Shown one piece after another: positions 1-7,759 of a DNA stretch of 64,000 bases. The position numbers were made by a program, and so were the translations under genes. The notes beneath the pieces are model-generated. The model was not told where the DNA came from and made no database searches. It worked only from the letters and a program-made list of their open reading frames with translations. The stretch comes from Thalassospira lucentensis. Its GTDB lineage: Bacteria; Pseudomonadota; Alphaproteobacteria; Rhodospirillales; Thalassospiraceae. The stretch covers positions 229,787-293,786 of the forward strand of contig NZ_LPVY01000008.1 in NCBI RefSeq assembly GCF_001613805.1, in the 5' to 3' direction. How positions within the stretch are numbered: the first letter of the stretch is position 1; every line of letters begins with the position of its first letter.

Positions 1-917
1 CCGAACTGTTCAATTTCGGCCTGTTCGATCGGAATATGATCTTTTTCAACCCTTGCAATCACCTTGGTCATTTCTTTGTTGCGATTGGCATAAAGGATCA
101 GACTGCCGACGTGGCTGAGCATTCCGGTCGAGGGGACGGCCTGACATATAGGACGCGGCAGTTTTTCATATTCGGCAATCAGGGCGGCAGTAACGCCAAT
201 CTGCTGGCTGCGATGGCAAAGGCGCAGCAGATTGTCGGCTTCGCTTTTGGGGCCGTCAAAGCCGCGGAAAATGCCAACGAAAAGTGCCAGGGCCTTAAGC
301 GTTTCGGTGCCGATCATCCGCACGGCATGGGAAACGGAACTTATTTTCTGGGCGATGGCGAAATAGGCCGAGTTGGTCAGTTTCAGGACTTCGGCGGTCA
401 GCGCGATGTCGGATGAAACGATCTGGGTGATCTGTTCCTGCGAGATTTTCGGGTCTTCGAGGGCCTTGACCAGCCGAAGATAGGTATCGGGCGGGGAGCT
501 TAGCGTATCGATGCTGGCAACCAGCGAACGCAATTCCGGACGGGAAAGCAGACCGCGAAGATCCAGTGCATTTTCGATGGTTTCGATCAGAAGCGAATCC
601 TCGCACGGTTTGGCCAGATACTGATGGGCGGGGCCGACGGTCCTGAGGACGGCTTCTTCTTCGGCGAAGCCCGACAGGATGATGCGTGTGGCATGCGGAT
701 GTGTTTTTTGCAGGGTGCCAAGCAGTGTTGCCCCGTCCATGCCGGGCATGCGCATGTCCGATACGATCACATCAATCTGCATGCTTTTGGAAAGTTCCAA
801 TGCTTCGGCCGCACTGGTTGCAAAGACCATTTGCCAGTCGGGTCGCATGCTGCGCAGGCGCCTGCGCAGGCCGTGCAAGATGTTCTCGTCATCGTCAACG
901 AACAGAATCTGATTCAT
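1..917 (-). CDS. Response regulator with HDOD domain (partial, 3' end beyond window)
   Basis: The frame is open from an ATG at 917 to the left edge, so the C-terminus is missing. Residues 1-120 form a receiver domain: acidic cluster DDDE at 8-11, phospho-acceptor Asp54 in VSDMRMPGMDG, and the conserved Lys in LAKPCED. From about residue 130 the chain looks like an HDOD domain (segments such as SSDIALTAEVLKLTNSAYF and ISSVSHAVRMIGTETLKAL). Receiver-HDOD proteins are output regulators in bacterial signalling, often linked to motility or cyclic-di-GMP; the partner kinase is not adjacent. A perfect 20-bp palindrome (850-869) lies inside the receiver coding sequence. Function beyond the family is inference. 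Confidence 0.85.
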   Translation of the reverse strand, partial: MNQILFVDDDENILHGLRRRLRSMRPDWQMVFATSAAEALELSKSMQIDVIVSDMRMPGMDGATLLGTLQKTHPHATRIILSGFAEEEAVLRTVGPAHQYLAKPCEDSLLIETIENALDLRGLLSRPELRSLVASIDTLSSPPDTYLRLVKALEDPKISQEQITQIVSSDIALTAEVLKLTNSAYFAIAQKISSVSHAVRMIGTETLKALALFVGIFRGFDGPKSEADNLLRLCHRSQQIGVTAALIAEYEKLPRPICQAVPSTGMLSHVGSLILYANRNKEMTKVIARVEKDHIPIEQAEIEQF

Positions 918-1317
918 TAATCGGGCCCATGCATCGATTTCGGCGTTGGGTGCCAACTATGGATTTGGTGATTTTGCACGCCGGATCAAAGGTATCGGAC
1001 AGCAATTAATTAAAGTTGTGCCCGAAAATTTTTGCACGTTACAGATTATGTCACCGAATGTGTCAGGGACAACCTACCCCCAAGGCAACCGGTTTTGCCG
1101 GGAAACGGCGGCAAGACAGGTGTCAGATTTCCGCGTATCTGTGCGGATAGGCAGGTTTGTTTGCGATTTATCGCATCAACTTGTTGGAAAGCGGCGTGAA
1201 AATGCCAAGATGTCATATTGTGTCAGAAAATTAGCGTTGAAGCCGGGCTATCATAAAGCTGTAACCGTTCCAAAACTGTTCCGGGCCAGAAGATCATCGG
1301 GGGATCGATCCTAGAAA
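918..1317. other. 400-bp intergenic region with repeated TGTCA motifs
   Basis: No convincing gene; the short frame at 946-1314 has no ribosome-binding site and unusual composition. The divergent promoters of the HDOD regulator and the pentapeptide protein must lie here. The pentamer TGTCA occurs five times on the + strand (1049, 1061, 1121, 1211, 1221), more than expected by chance, and could mark regulator half-sites. Confidence 0.4.
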
Positions 1318-2589
1318 ATGGTTTCACGTACAGAGCTGATTGAAGCGATCAAAAAGCATCAGCGATATGTATTGAAGCAACCTGGCGGCAAGCGCATGCA
1401 GCTTCGCAACGGGAACCTTTCGCGTATCAAAATGAGCAAGATCAGCCTTGATGACGCGATCATGCCAGGATCGAACTTTATCCAGGCCGTGATCAAGGAT
1501 GTCAGTTTCAATTTTTGCGATCTTTTCGGGACCAATTTTGTTGAAGCCGATCTTGAAGGGTCAAGCTTTGTGCGGGCTGATTTGCGCGGGGCGAATATGG
1601 CACGGGCCAAGTTGCGCAATGCCAACCTCAAGGGGGCGGATCTTCGATCCGGTGTGATGATCGTGATGGATGCCGGGCGCGAACGCCGGGTTAAACGGGC
1701 CACCGATCTTGCCAATGCGGATATGGAAGGATCGATGCTGGTGGGGGCCAATCTGGCGGAAGCCAATATGTCGGGTTCGAACCTGATGGATTCCGATCTG
1801 AGCGATGCCAACATGTTTGCCGTCAATCTTGCGGGGGCGGATTTGACGGGCTGCAATCTTTCGGGGGCCAAGATGAAGAACGCCAACCTCAAGGGGGCGA
1901 AGCTTCAGAATGCGGTGCTTTCGGGAACGGATTTAAGCGGGGCCAATCTTCGAAATGTCGACCTGAACGGTGTGGATCTTTCGCAGGCCAATATCGCCAA
2001 CAGTCTGGGCAGCAAGGCGGTCGCCCCCCTGCCGGATGATATTCGCGATCTGGTGAATGCGCATAGTGAATGGCTTTCGAGCGGTGGCCAGCAGGGTAAG
2101 CCGCTTAACGCGACGGGGCGTGATCTTTCGGGGATGGATTTTTCGGGGCTGGACCTTTCGGCCGCCTGTTTTGACGATTGCGGCCTGCGCGGGGCATTGT
2201 TTATCGATACCATTCTTGCCATGGCATCTTTGCGCGGGGCGGACCTCAAGCTTGCGAAGCTTAACAGTGCGACCCTGAACGGGGCGCGATTGAACGGGGC
2301 GAACTGCCAGAAGGCAATTTTCCAGGGGGCACGGTTTGGCGCGGTCGAGCAGCGTGACGGCCATGGCCACAAAACCGGGGTGACGTGGCATGCAGACCTT
2401 AGTGGCGCGGATTTTTCCAAGGCCGATATTCGCAATGCGATCTTCACCAATCCGAAAATGGCCGATGTCAAAATGATTCGGACCAATATTTCGGGCGTTG
2501 CGTTTGGCGATACGGATCTGAGCGGTGTTGATTTCGAGGGGGCGAATGTCGGCGCGATCCTGAGCGGGCATTTGCCCGATCATTCCTGA
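1318..2589 (+). CDS. Pentapeptide-repeat protein
   Basis: 423 residues made largely of A(D/N)LXX pentapeptide units, which fold as a right-handed quadrilateral beta-helix. Two repeat blocks are visible, about 30-222 and 262-415. They are separated by a non-repeat linker (about 225-260) and the first is interrupted by a charged insert near 105-125 (GRERRVKRATD). The basic N-terminal 28 residues are not repetitive. There is no signal peptide or membrane segment, so it is probably cytoplasmic. Some pentapeptide proteins mimic DNA and bind gyrase, but nothing here shows that. The ATG at 1318 has only a weak ribosome-binding site. It ends at a shared terminator with argJ. Confidence 0.85.
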   Translation: MVSRTELIEAIKKHQRYVLKQPGGKRMQLRNGNLSRIKMSKISLDDAIMPGSNFIQAVIKDVSFNFCDLFGTNFVEADLEGSSFVRADLRGANMARAKLRNANLKGADLRSGVMIVMDAGRERRVKRATDLANADMEGSMLVGANLAEANMSGSNLMDSDLSDANMFAVNLAGADLTGCNLSGAKMKNANLKGAKLQNAVLSGTDLSGANLRNVDLNGVDLSQANIANSLGSKAVAPLPDDIRDLVNAHSEWLSSGGQQGKPLNATGRDLSGMDFSGLDLSAACFDDCGLRGALFIDTILAMASLRGADLKLAKLNSATLNGARLNGANCQKAIFQGARFGAVEQRDGHGHKTGVTWHADLSGADFSKADIRNAIFTNPKMADVKMIRTNISGVAFGDTDLSGVDFEGANVGAILSGHLPDHS

Positions 2590-2615
2590 GCAGAACCGGT
2601 ACCTCCGACAGCAAA

Positions 2616-2644
2616 AAAGCCGCCTTCGCATGAAAGGCGGCTTT
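2616..2644. terminator. Bidirectional intrinsic terminator
   Basis: An 11-bp stem (AAAGCCGCCTT at 2616-2626 paired with 2634-2644) is flanked by an A-run on the left and a T-rich tail on the right. It sits between the convergent pentapeptide gene and argJ and can serve both. Confidence 0.85.
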
Positions 2645-2669
2645 GATTTATTCAGGTCGTTTGGATCAA

Positions 2670-3899
2670 TCAGCTGCGATAATCGGCATTGATCGAGATA
2701 TAGCCATGCGTCAGATCGCAGGTCCAGACGGTGGCCTTGCCATCGCCAAAGCCGAGATCGACGTCGATATCGATATACTGACCCTTGATGTGGGCAGCGA
2801 CCGGGGCTTCGTCATAATCGGCAACGCGTTCGCCGTTTTTCGCCAGAACAATACCACCGATGGAAACGGTCAGTTTGTTCGGGTCGGCCTGAACGCCGCA
2901 TTTACCAACTGCCATGACGATACGGCCCCAGTTGGCGTCTTCACCGGCAATCGCGGTTTTGACCAGCGGGGAGTTTGCAATCGCCTTGGCGGTGATTTTG
3001 GCTTCTTTTTCGCTGATGGCGCCAGTGACATTGACGGTGATGAATTTCGAAGCCCCTTCGCCGTCGCGCACCACCTGATGGGCCAGATCACGCATCACGT
3101 CTTCAAGGGCAGTTCTGAAACCGGCCAGTGCGGGATCATCAATACCCGAAACGGTGGCATTTCCCGCCTTGCCGGTTGCGGCCAGAAGGACGGTATCGGA
3201 TGTCGAGGTATCGCTATCGACCGTAATCGCGTTGAATGACCTGTTTGTGCAATCGGCCAGCAGCGCCTGAAGCAGGTCATGGGGCACGGCGGCATCGGTA
3301 AAGATGAAGCCCAGCATGGTGGCCATGTTCGGCTCGATCATGCCTGAACCCTTGGCAAAACCGGCAATCGTGACCTTGGCACCATGGATGGTGGCGGTGG
3401 CCGATGCACCCTTGGGGAAGGTATCGGTGGTCATGATCGCCTTGGCGGCATCAAGCCAACCGGATTGGTTCGCCAGAAGGTCGGGCAGGGCATCGGTAAT
3501 GCGGTTTGCAGTGGTTGGTTCGCCAATCACACCGGTGGAGGCGGTGAAGATTTCGGTCTTGTCGCAACCCAGTGCCTTTGCGGCGGCTTCGACTTTGTCG
3601 GCGACGAATTTTTCGCCTGCCTTGCCGGTGAAGGCAACCGAGTTGCCGGCATTGACAAAGAATGCGCGACCGGTGCCGCCCTTGAGTGCTTCGCGTCCCC
3701 AGCGAACCGCGGCCGATGCCGTGGTCGAGGTGGTGAAGACACCCGCGACCTGTGTGCCCGGTTCCAGTTCGGCCAGAAGGACATCGGGGCGGCCCTTGTA
3801 TCGGATGCCAAGGGTTACGGTATGCAGTTTGACACCGGAAATTGCCGGAAGATCGGGAAAACCGGCCGGAGCCAGCGGAGAAAGCGAAGTCGCAACCAT
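2670..3899 (-). CDS. argJ: Bifunctional ornithine acetyltransferase/N-acetylglutamate synthase ArgJ
   Basis: 409 residues, normal length for ArgJ, which transfers acetyl from N-acetylornithine to glutamate in the cyclic arginine pathway. The precursor cleaves itself before the catalytic Thr of the conserved motif; here [16 protein letters not shown] places it at Thr194. Other hallmarks are [13 protein letters not shown] near 81-93, the STGVIGEP loop near 121-128 and the C-terminal INADYRS. The ATG at 3899 opens the conserved N-terminus. It lies downstream of the parvulin gene on the same strand, but a terminator at 3971-4008 separates them, so it likely has its own promoter in 3900-3970. Argininosuccinate and ornithine genes are not in this window. 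Confidence 0.97.
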   Translation of the reverse strand: MVATSLSPLAPAGFPDLPAISGVKLHTVTLGIRYKGRPDVLLAELEPGTQVAGVFTTSTTASAAVRWGREALKGGTGRAFFVNAGNSVAFTGKAGEKFVADKVEAAAKALGCDKTEIFTASTGVIGEPTTANRITDALPDLLANQSGWLDAAKAIMTTDTFPKGASATATIHGAKVTIAGFAKGSGMIEPNMATMLGFIFTDAAVPHDLLQALLADCTNRSFNAITVDSDTSTSDTVLLAATGKAGNATVSGIDDPALAGFRTALEDVMRDLAHQVVRDGEGASKFITVNVTGAISEKEAKITAKAIANSPLVKTAIAGEDANWGRIVMAVGKCGVQADPNKLTVSIGGIVLAKNGERVADYDEAPVAAHIKGQYIDIDVDLGFGDGKATVWTCDLTHGYISINADYRS

Positions 3900-3970
3900 C
3901 TGTTCAATTTCCTTCGTTGAACGTGATCAAGCCATTAATTCAAAGGTAGCGCATTTGGAACGGTTGGATG

Positions 3971-4008
3971 ATAAAAAAACGGGGTGAAGCCCGATGGCCC
4001 ACCCCGTT
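3971..4008 (-). terminator. Intrinsic terminator of the parvulin gene
   Basis: A 9-bp stem (AACGGGGTG/CACCCCGTT, 3978-3986 with 4000-4008) is followed on the minus strand by a run of seven T (A-run at 3973-3979). It lies 37 bp after the parvulin stop. Confidence 0.85.
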
Positions 4009-4045
4009 CTGGATCCCAGCTTTGAAACCGGTCAAGCCGTACGGC

Positions 4046-4900
4046 TTAGTTTTTCGGGGTTTCTGCGCTGTCGTCTGCTGCCGGGGCTTCGGTGTTGTTC
4101 ACCACCTCGGCATCGGATCGGAGTTCCTCAATCAGGTCCTGAACGGCCTGCTGGGTTACTTCGGCTTCCATCTGCTGACGGATTTCTTCAAGGCTCGGCT
4201 GGACGCCGTCCTTTTTCTCTTCGACCAGGATCACGTGCCAGCCGAACTGGGTCTGAACCGGTTCTTTGCTATAGGTGCCCGGCTCCATCGAGAAGGCTGC
4301 CTCGGCGAACGGTGCGACCATGTCGCCCTTGTTAAAGAAACCAAGATCGCCGCCATTCGGGGCGGATGGGCCGGTTGATTTTTCCTTGGCGAGTTCGACG
4401 AAATCGGCACCGCCATCAAGCTCGGCAATCACGGCTTTGGCGTCTTCTTCGTTTTCCAGAAGGATGTGACGCGCGTGAACCTGCGGCTCCGGCTCGTTGG
4501 TTTTGATAAATTCGTCGTAATGGGCCTTGATCGCGTCGTCGGTGACTTTCTCTTCGATTGCGCGCTCAAGATAGGTTTCGGCAACGATACGGCGTTCAAG
4601 GGCTGCGAGCTGTTTCTTGACCTCTTCGTCGTCGGCAAGACCCGCATCCTGGCCGGCAAGCATCAGCAGGCGCTGATTGATTTCGCGGTCGACAAGCATC
4701 GGCTTGAGCATTTCAAACGGGAGCTGGCGATACTGTTGGGGCAGGCCCTGTTGCGTCGCGCGCACTTCGGATTCCAGGATTTCCTCGCCATTGACGGTTG
4801 CCAGAACCTGGTCTTCGGCCGGTGCAGCGTCCTGAGCCATAACCGGGCTTGCAAACATAACGGTCGCAAGTGACGCAGCGAGTAGGGTTTTGCGCAGCAT
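4046..4900 (-). CDS. Periplasmic parvulin-type peptidyl-prolyl isomerase
   Basis: 284 residues. The first 22 are a Sec signal peptide ending in PVMA-QD. The middle carries a SurA/PrsA-like N-terminal helical region. A PpiC parvulin domain spans about 135-235: HARHILL, LGFFNKGDMVAPFAEAAF and QFGWHVILVEE are typical. The acidic C-terminal tail is unstructured. Such proteins help exported and outer-membrane proteins fold in the periplasm. The ATG at 4900 has a good GGAGA ribosome-binding site. In many alphaproteobacteria the gene sits between argJ and secA; here two unrelated genes separate it from secA. Exact ortholog name (PrsA, PpiC or SurA-like) is left open. Confidence 0.93.
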   Translation of the reverse strand: MLRKTLLAASLATVMFASPVMAQDAAPAEDQVLATVNGEEILESEVRATQQGLPQQYRQLPFEMLKPMLVDREINQRLLMLAGQDAGLADDEEVKKQLAALERRIVAETYLERAIEEKVTDDAIKAHYDEFIKTNEPEPQVHARHILLENEEDAKAVIAELDGGADFVELAKEKSTGPSAPNGGDLGFFNKGDMVAPFAEAAFSMEPGTYSKEPVQTQFGWHVILVEEKKDGVQPSLEEIRQQMEAEVTQQAVQDLIEELRSDAEVVNNTEAPAADDSAETPKN

Positions 4901-4970
4901 ATTTTCTCCAGACTTTCATTTTAGGGGGATTTTGCCCCATGCCTCACCCCACGGATAAATCACATCCGTT

Positions 4971-5010
4971 CGTGACACACAAGGGTTCCCCTCGGGTGTC
5001 ACGGTTTTTT
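4971..5010 (+). terminator. Intrinsic terminator-like hairpin pointing the + way
   Basis: An 8-bp perfect stem (CGTGACAC at 4971-4978 with GTGTCACG at 4996-5003) is followed by a six-T run on the + strand (5005-5010). Both flanking genes run on the minus strand, so no annotated + strand gene needs it. It could end an antisense transcript, or be a leader structure of the parvulin mRNA. Confidence 0.55.
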
Positions 5011-5128
5011 CAAAGCAATCTGGCTAAAATGTGAAATGCTGATGTAGCGCGGAAAACATAATAGCCGCGAATTGGGGGGCTTTAATGTTCTTCCCTGATG
5101 GGTTGTGGCGCAGATCGGCAAATGACAG

Positions 5129-6256
5129 CTAGGCACGAACGTCAAAAAAGACTTCGCCAACAGTGCCGGTGCTGCCGTCATCACGTTCAAAACCGGCACT
5201 TGCCGCGAGAACACCACCGACCAGTTTCTGATCAAGCGGAGTGATGAAAGTCAGATCAATCGCGGAAATTCCGGCATCGGCTAGATTGGTGGTCGAACCA
5301 TCAGCGCGCAGCAGAATCAGGGACGAAAAAACATCATCGTTGCTGTCGATCCGGCCATCTTTGTTGCCGTCATATTTGGCAAGTTCGGCAAAGCCGTCTT
5401 TTGCACCATTCTGATCGCCGAACAATTCGGTGCCATCATTAATGATGCCGTCACGGTTGCGATCAAGCGCAAGCAGGGCGTCATTCCCTGTGATCCATGC
5501 GGTTCGGTCCTGCGTGCCGTCACCATTGATGTCAAATATCCTGCCGTCTTCTAGGCTGGTGATGTCGATCCCGTTGCCGTCAAGATCAAGGATCAGCGGG
5601 TCCTGCTGGGTAATGCCGATGATTTCAACGCGGATCTGTTCGACGCGGGCGTGAAATTCGCTGATCGAGATGCTGCCACTGCCAAGGGCGTCGGAAAAGC
5701 GGGCTTCGATCTGTTTCATATCGATACGGATGCTTTGCGACACCATCGAAAAGGCCGCACTGCTGCCGCGTTCGGCAAAACCATTGGCCAAAGCCAGACC
5801 AAAATCACGCGCCATGGCGGCGGGGCTGCCATCAATACCGGCGGCAGCCACCATATCACCCTCAAGCCCCTTGGTCAGGGCATCGGCCATTTCACGGGCC
5901 TCGGCCGGGGGAATGCCCAGCATGGCGAGTACGATGAAAGCATCACGGTTCATTCTTGTCGCCGCGTCGCCAAGGGTTGCGCCGACGGCACCGGTCAGTT
6001 TTTCAATTGCCGTTGGAGGCACAGGATTGGAAAGGGCACCATCGCCGAGTGTTTCATCAAGGCGCAGATTGATCCGCAGGCTTTCATCGATCTGATCGAT
6101 GATGCGGCGTCCTTCGCGAACATTTTGCGGTTCCGGGGATGGGCGTTTTTGCCGCGTGTCGGGCTGAATGTCGGTGGCCGAAACACGACGGGACGTTGCC
6201 AGCAAATCGGCGGATCGTCCCTGGGTGCTGTTATTAAACGACGGGTGTCCAAACAT
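5129..6256 (-). CDS. Protein with four DxDxDG-type calcium loops
   Basis: 375 residues, no signal peptide or membrane segment. The N-terminal 80 residues are polar and probably disordered. Residues 85-215 look helical and match nothing I recognise. The C-terminal third has four EF-hand-like acidic loops beginning near 224 (DLDGNGIDITSL), 242 (DINGDGTQDRTA), 265 (DRNRDGIINDGT) and 296 (DGNKDGRIDSND). The LILDLDGNGID start resembles a segment found near the C-terminus of large RTX-type repeat proteins. The ATG at 6256 has an excellent GGAAGGAGG site. It follows 6326-7426 by 69 bp on the same strand, probably as an operon. Calcium binding is inferred; the role is unknown. Confidence 0.75.
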   Translation of the reverse strand: MFGHPSFNNSTQGRSADLLATSRRVSATDIQPDTRQKRPSPEPQNVREGRRIIDQIDESLRINLRLDETLGDGALSNPVPPTAIEKLTGAVGATLGDAATRMNRDAFIVLAMLGIPPAEAREMADALTKGLEGDMVAAAGIDGSPAAMARDFGLALANGFAERGSSAAFSMVSQSIRIDMKQIEARFSDALGSGSISISEFHARVEQIRVEIIGITQQDPLILDLDGNGIDITSLEDGRIFDINGDGTQDRTAWITGNDALLALDRNRDGIINDGTELFGDQNGAKDGFAELAKYDGNKDGRIDSNDDVFSSLILLRADGSTTNLADAGISAIDLTFITPLDQKLVGGVLAASAGFERDDGSTGTVGEVFFDVRA

Positions 6257-6325
6257 TCAGCGCCTCCTTCCTGAAGGGCTGCGGGACGGGAGCGGCAATT
6301 GCGGCCCCATCCCGTGCTGCTATGG

Positions 6326-7426
6326 TCAGGCCAGAACGTCCTGTTCCTGGCTTGGGTCAATTACGGAAACGGTTTCACCGTTCGGCAACTGGAAGGTGGC
6401 ACCGTTTTCATCCTGTCCGAAACGGCCCATCGGCATCAGCATGTCGACCGACAGTTTCAGCATCGGATCACCAGAACCGTCTTCGGCCATGGTTTCGGTC
6501 ACACCACGTACGACCAGGGTTGCCTGTTCCATGATCTGGGCATTGAGTTTCGCCATGCGGCTGGCGAGAATGTCCTGCATGCTGGCATCTTCGGTGGTGC
6601 CATCTGCATTTTCTTTGCCCTCGGCTGCCGGTGCGGCACCGGTGGTATCAAGCATCAGATCGCGGATGAATTCGGCGACTCCGCTGCCTTCCATGTCAAA
6701 CAGAAGACCGCCATTGCCCGCACTGGCCGGATTGCCGAGCATATCGACCAGATTACCGCCGCCAAGGCCATTCATGACGGCGCCAAGCGCACCCATCGCA
6801 GCCCCCATGCTGTTGCCGATGGCAACGGCTTCGGTTCTGACGATCTGAACCTTGGACGCCTCGTAATTGAACGAGAATTCGCCGGTTTCGCTGTTGATGT
6901 TGATATCAAGGGACTGCATTGCCATCATCGCGGACTCGGAAACCCCGACACCGGCACCCTTCGCCCCGGCATAAGAGATTTCGGTGCGCGAATGGCTGGC
7001 AATCGCCTGCTGGAAGGAGAAATCGATCTGGCCGTCATCAGCAGCCATTTCGCGGATTCCCTTGAACATCGCGTTGGTTGCGGCAAGGGCTTCCTTGTCA
7101 TCCATTCCGGCCAGTTTGAACATTTCGACCATGTCATCCTTGATCAGTTCAAGGGCAGCGTCGAGCGCCTTGGCGAAAAGTTCATCCGTGGTCATCGGTT
7201 CGGATGTCAGGGATTTTGAACCGGCCGGTTGCAGATTTTTATCCGCATTGCGTGCAGCAACGGCATCTTCGGACAGATCCACAGGATCAACAACCGGATG
7301 CTGTTTCGAGCCGGTCTGTGTCGCACCGTTGCCCGAAGGGTTCCCGGATGTGGCAATCGGCTGACGCGTATCGGTCAGTGAAGACTGTCCCTGTCGAAAG
7401 GGATTAAGCGTGGAGAAATCCACCAT
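6326..7426 (-). CDS. Hypothetical protein, upstream partner of the calcium-loop gene
   Basis: 366 residues of no family I recognise. The first 75 are polar and low in complexity. The segment 80-190 is predicted helical and acidic. A Gly/Ala/Met-rich stretch near 230-260 (NSMGAAMGALGAVMNGLGGG) could be amphipathic. No signal peptide or clear membrane span is visible. The ATG at 7426 is preceded by a strong AGGAGGAGG site. Layout (polar N-terminus, helical middle, short C-terminal tail) is loosely like the next gene, 5129-6256, with which it probably forms a two-gene unit. The pair interrupts the usual parvulin-secA neighbourhood. Confidence 0.65.
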   Translation of the reverse strand: MVDFSTLNPFRQGQSSLTDTRQPIATSGNPSGNGATQTGSKQHPVVDPVDLSEDAVAARNADKNLQPAGSKSLTSEPMTTDELFAKALDAALELIKDDMVEMFKLAGMDDKEALAATNAMFKGIREMAADDGQIDFSFQQAIASHSRTEISYAGAKGAGVGVSESAMMAMQSLDININSETGEFSFNYEASKVQIVRTEAVAIGNSMGAAMGALGAVMNGLGGGNLVDMLGNPASAGNGGLLFDMEGSGVAEFIRDLMLDTTGAAPAAEGKENADGTTEDASMQDILASRMAKLNAQIMEQATLVVRGVTETMAEDGSGDPMLKLSVDMLMPMGRFGQDENGATFQLPNGETVSVIDPSQEQDVLA

Positions 7427-7759
7427 TTCCTCCTCCTGAGGCTTCTTTCGCGCAAGGGGTTGAACCCTGATATGTCGCGAAAAAGATGAGCTACTTGCTC
7501 TCTAATTCAAAGTTGAACACCGATCATACGTGTTTTTCGCGATTTCCTCAAGCATGAAGGAAGTGACATTCGCGAGTACAGGCAAAGGTTGTGCAAGTCG
7601 GCCCCTTTGGCCCGGACTTTTGGGGGTCATAACAGCCCGAACATTAGCGATAATGGTTCGTTCCGTTGACAGATGGCAGACAGGGTTCTATCTGTGATCG
7701 GGCCTCGGTATATAGCCGTTGCCCCATAACTGTTTTTTCATTTGTTCAGGAACGTTTTA
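7427..7759. other. Divergent intergenic region upstream of secA
   Basis: 333 bp between the start of the 366-residue gene (minus) and secA (plus). It must hold both promoters. I see no gene, strong terminator or SecM-like leader peptide. A 6-bp inverted repeat (ACAGAT/ATCTGT, near 7670-7695) is the only structure noticed. Confidence 0.4.

Noticed and set aside
946..1314. A 122-codon frame upstream of the pentapeptide gene
   Set aside because: No ribosome-binding site, composition unlike coding sequence, and it would fill the promoter region.
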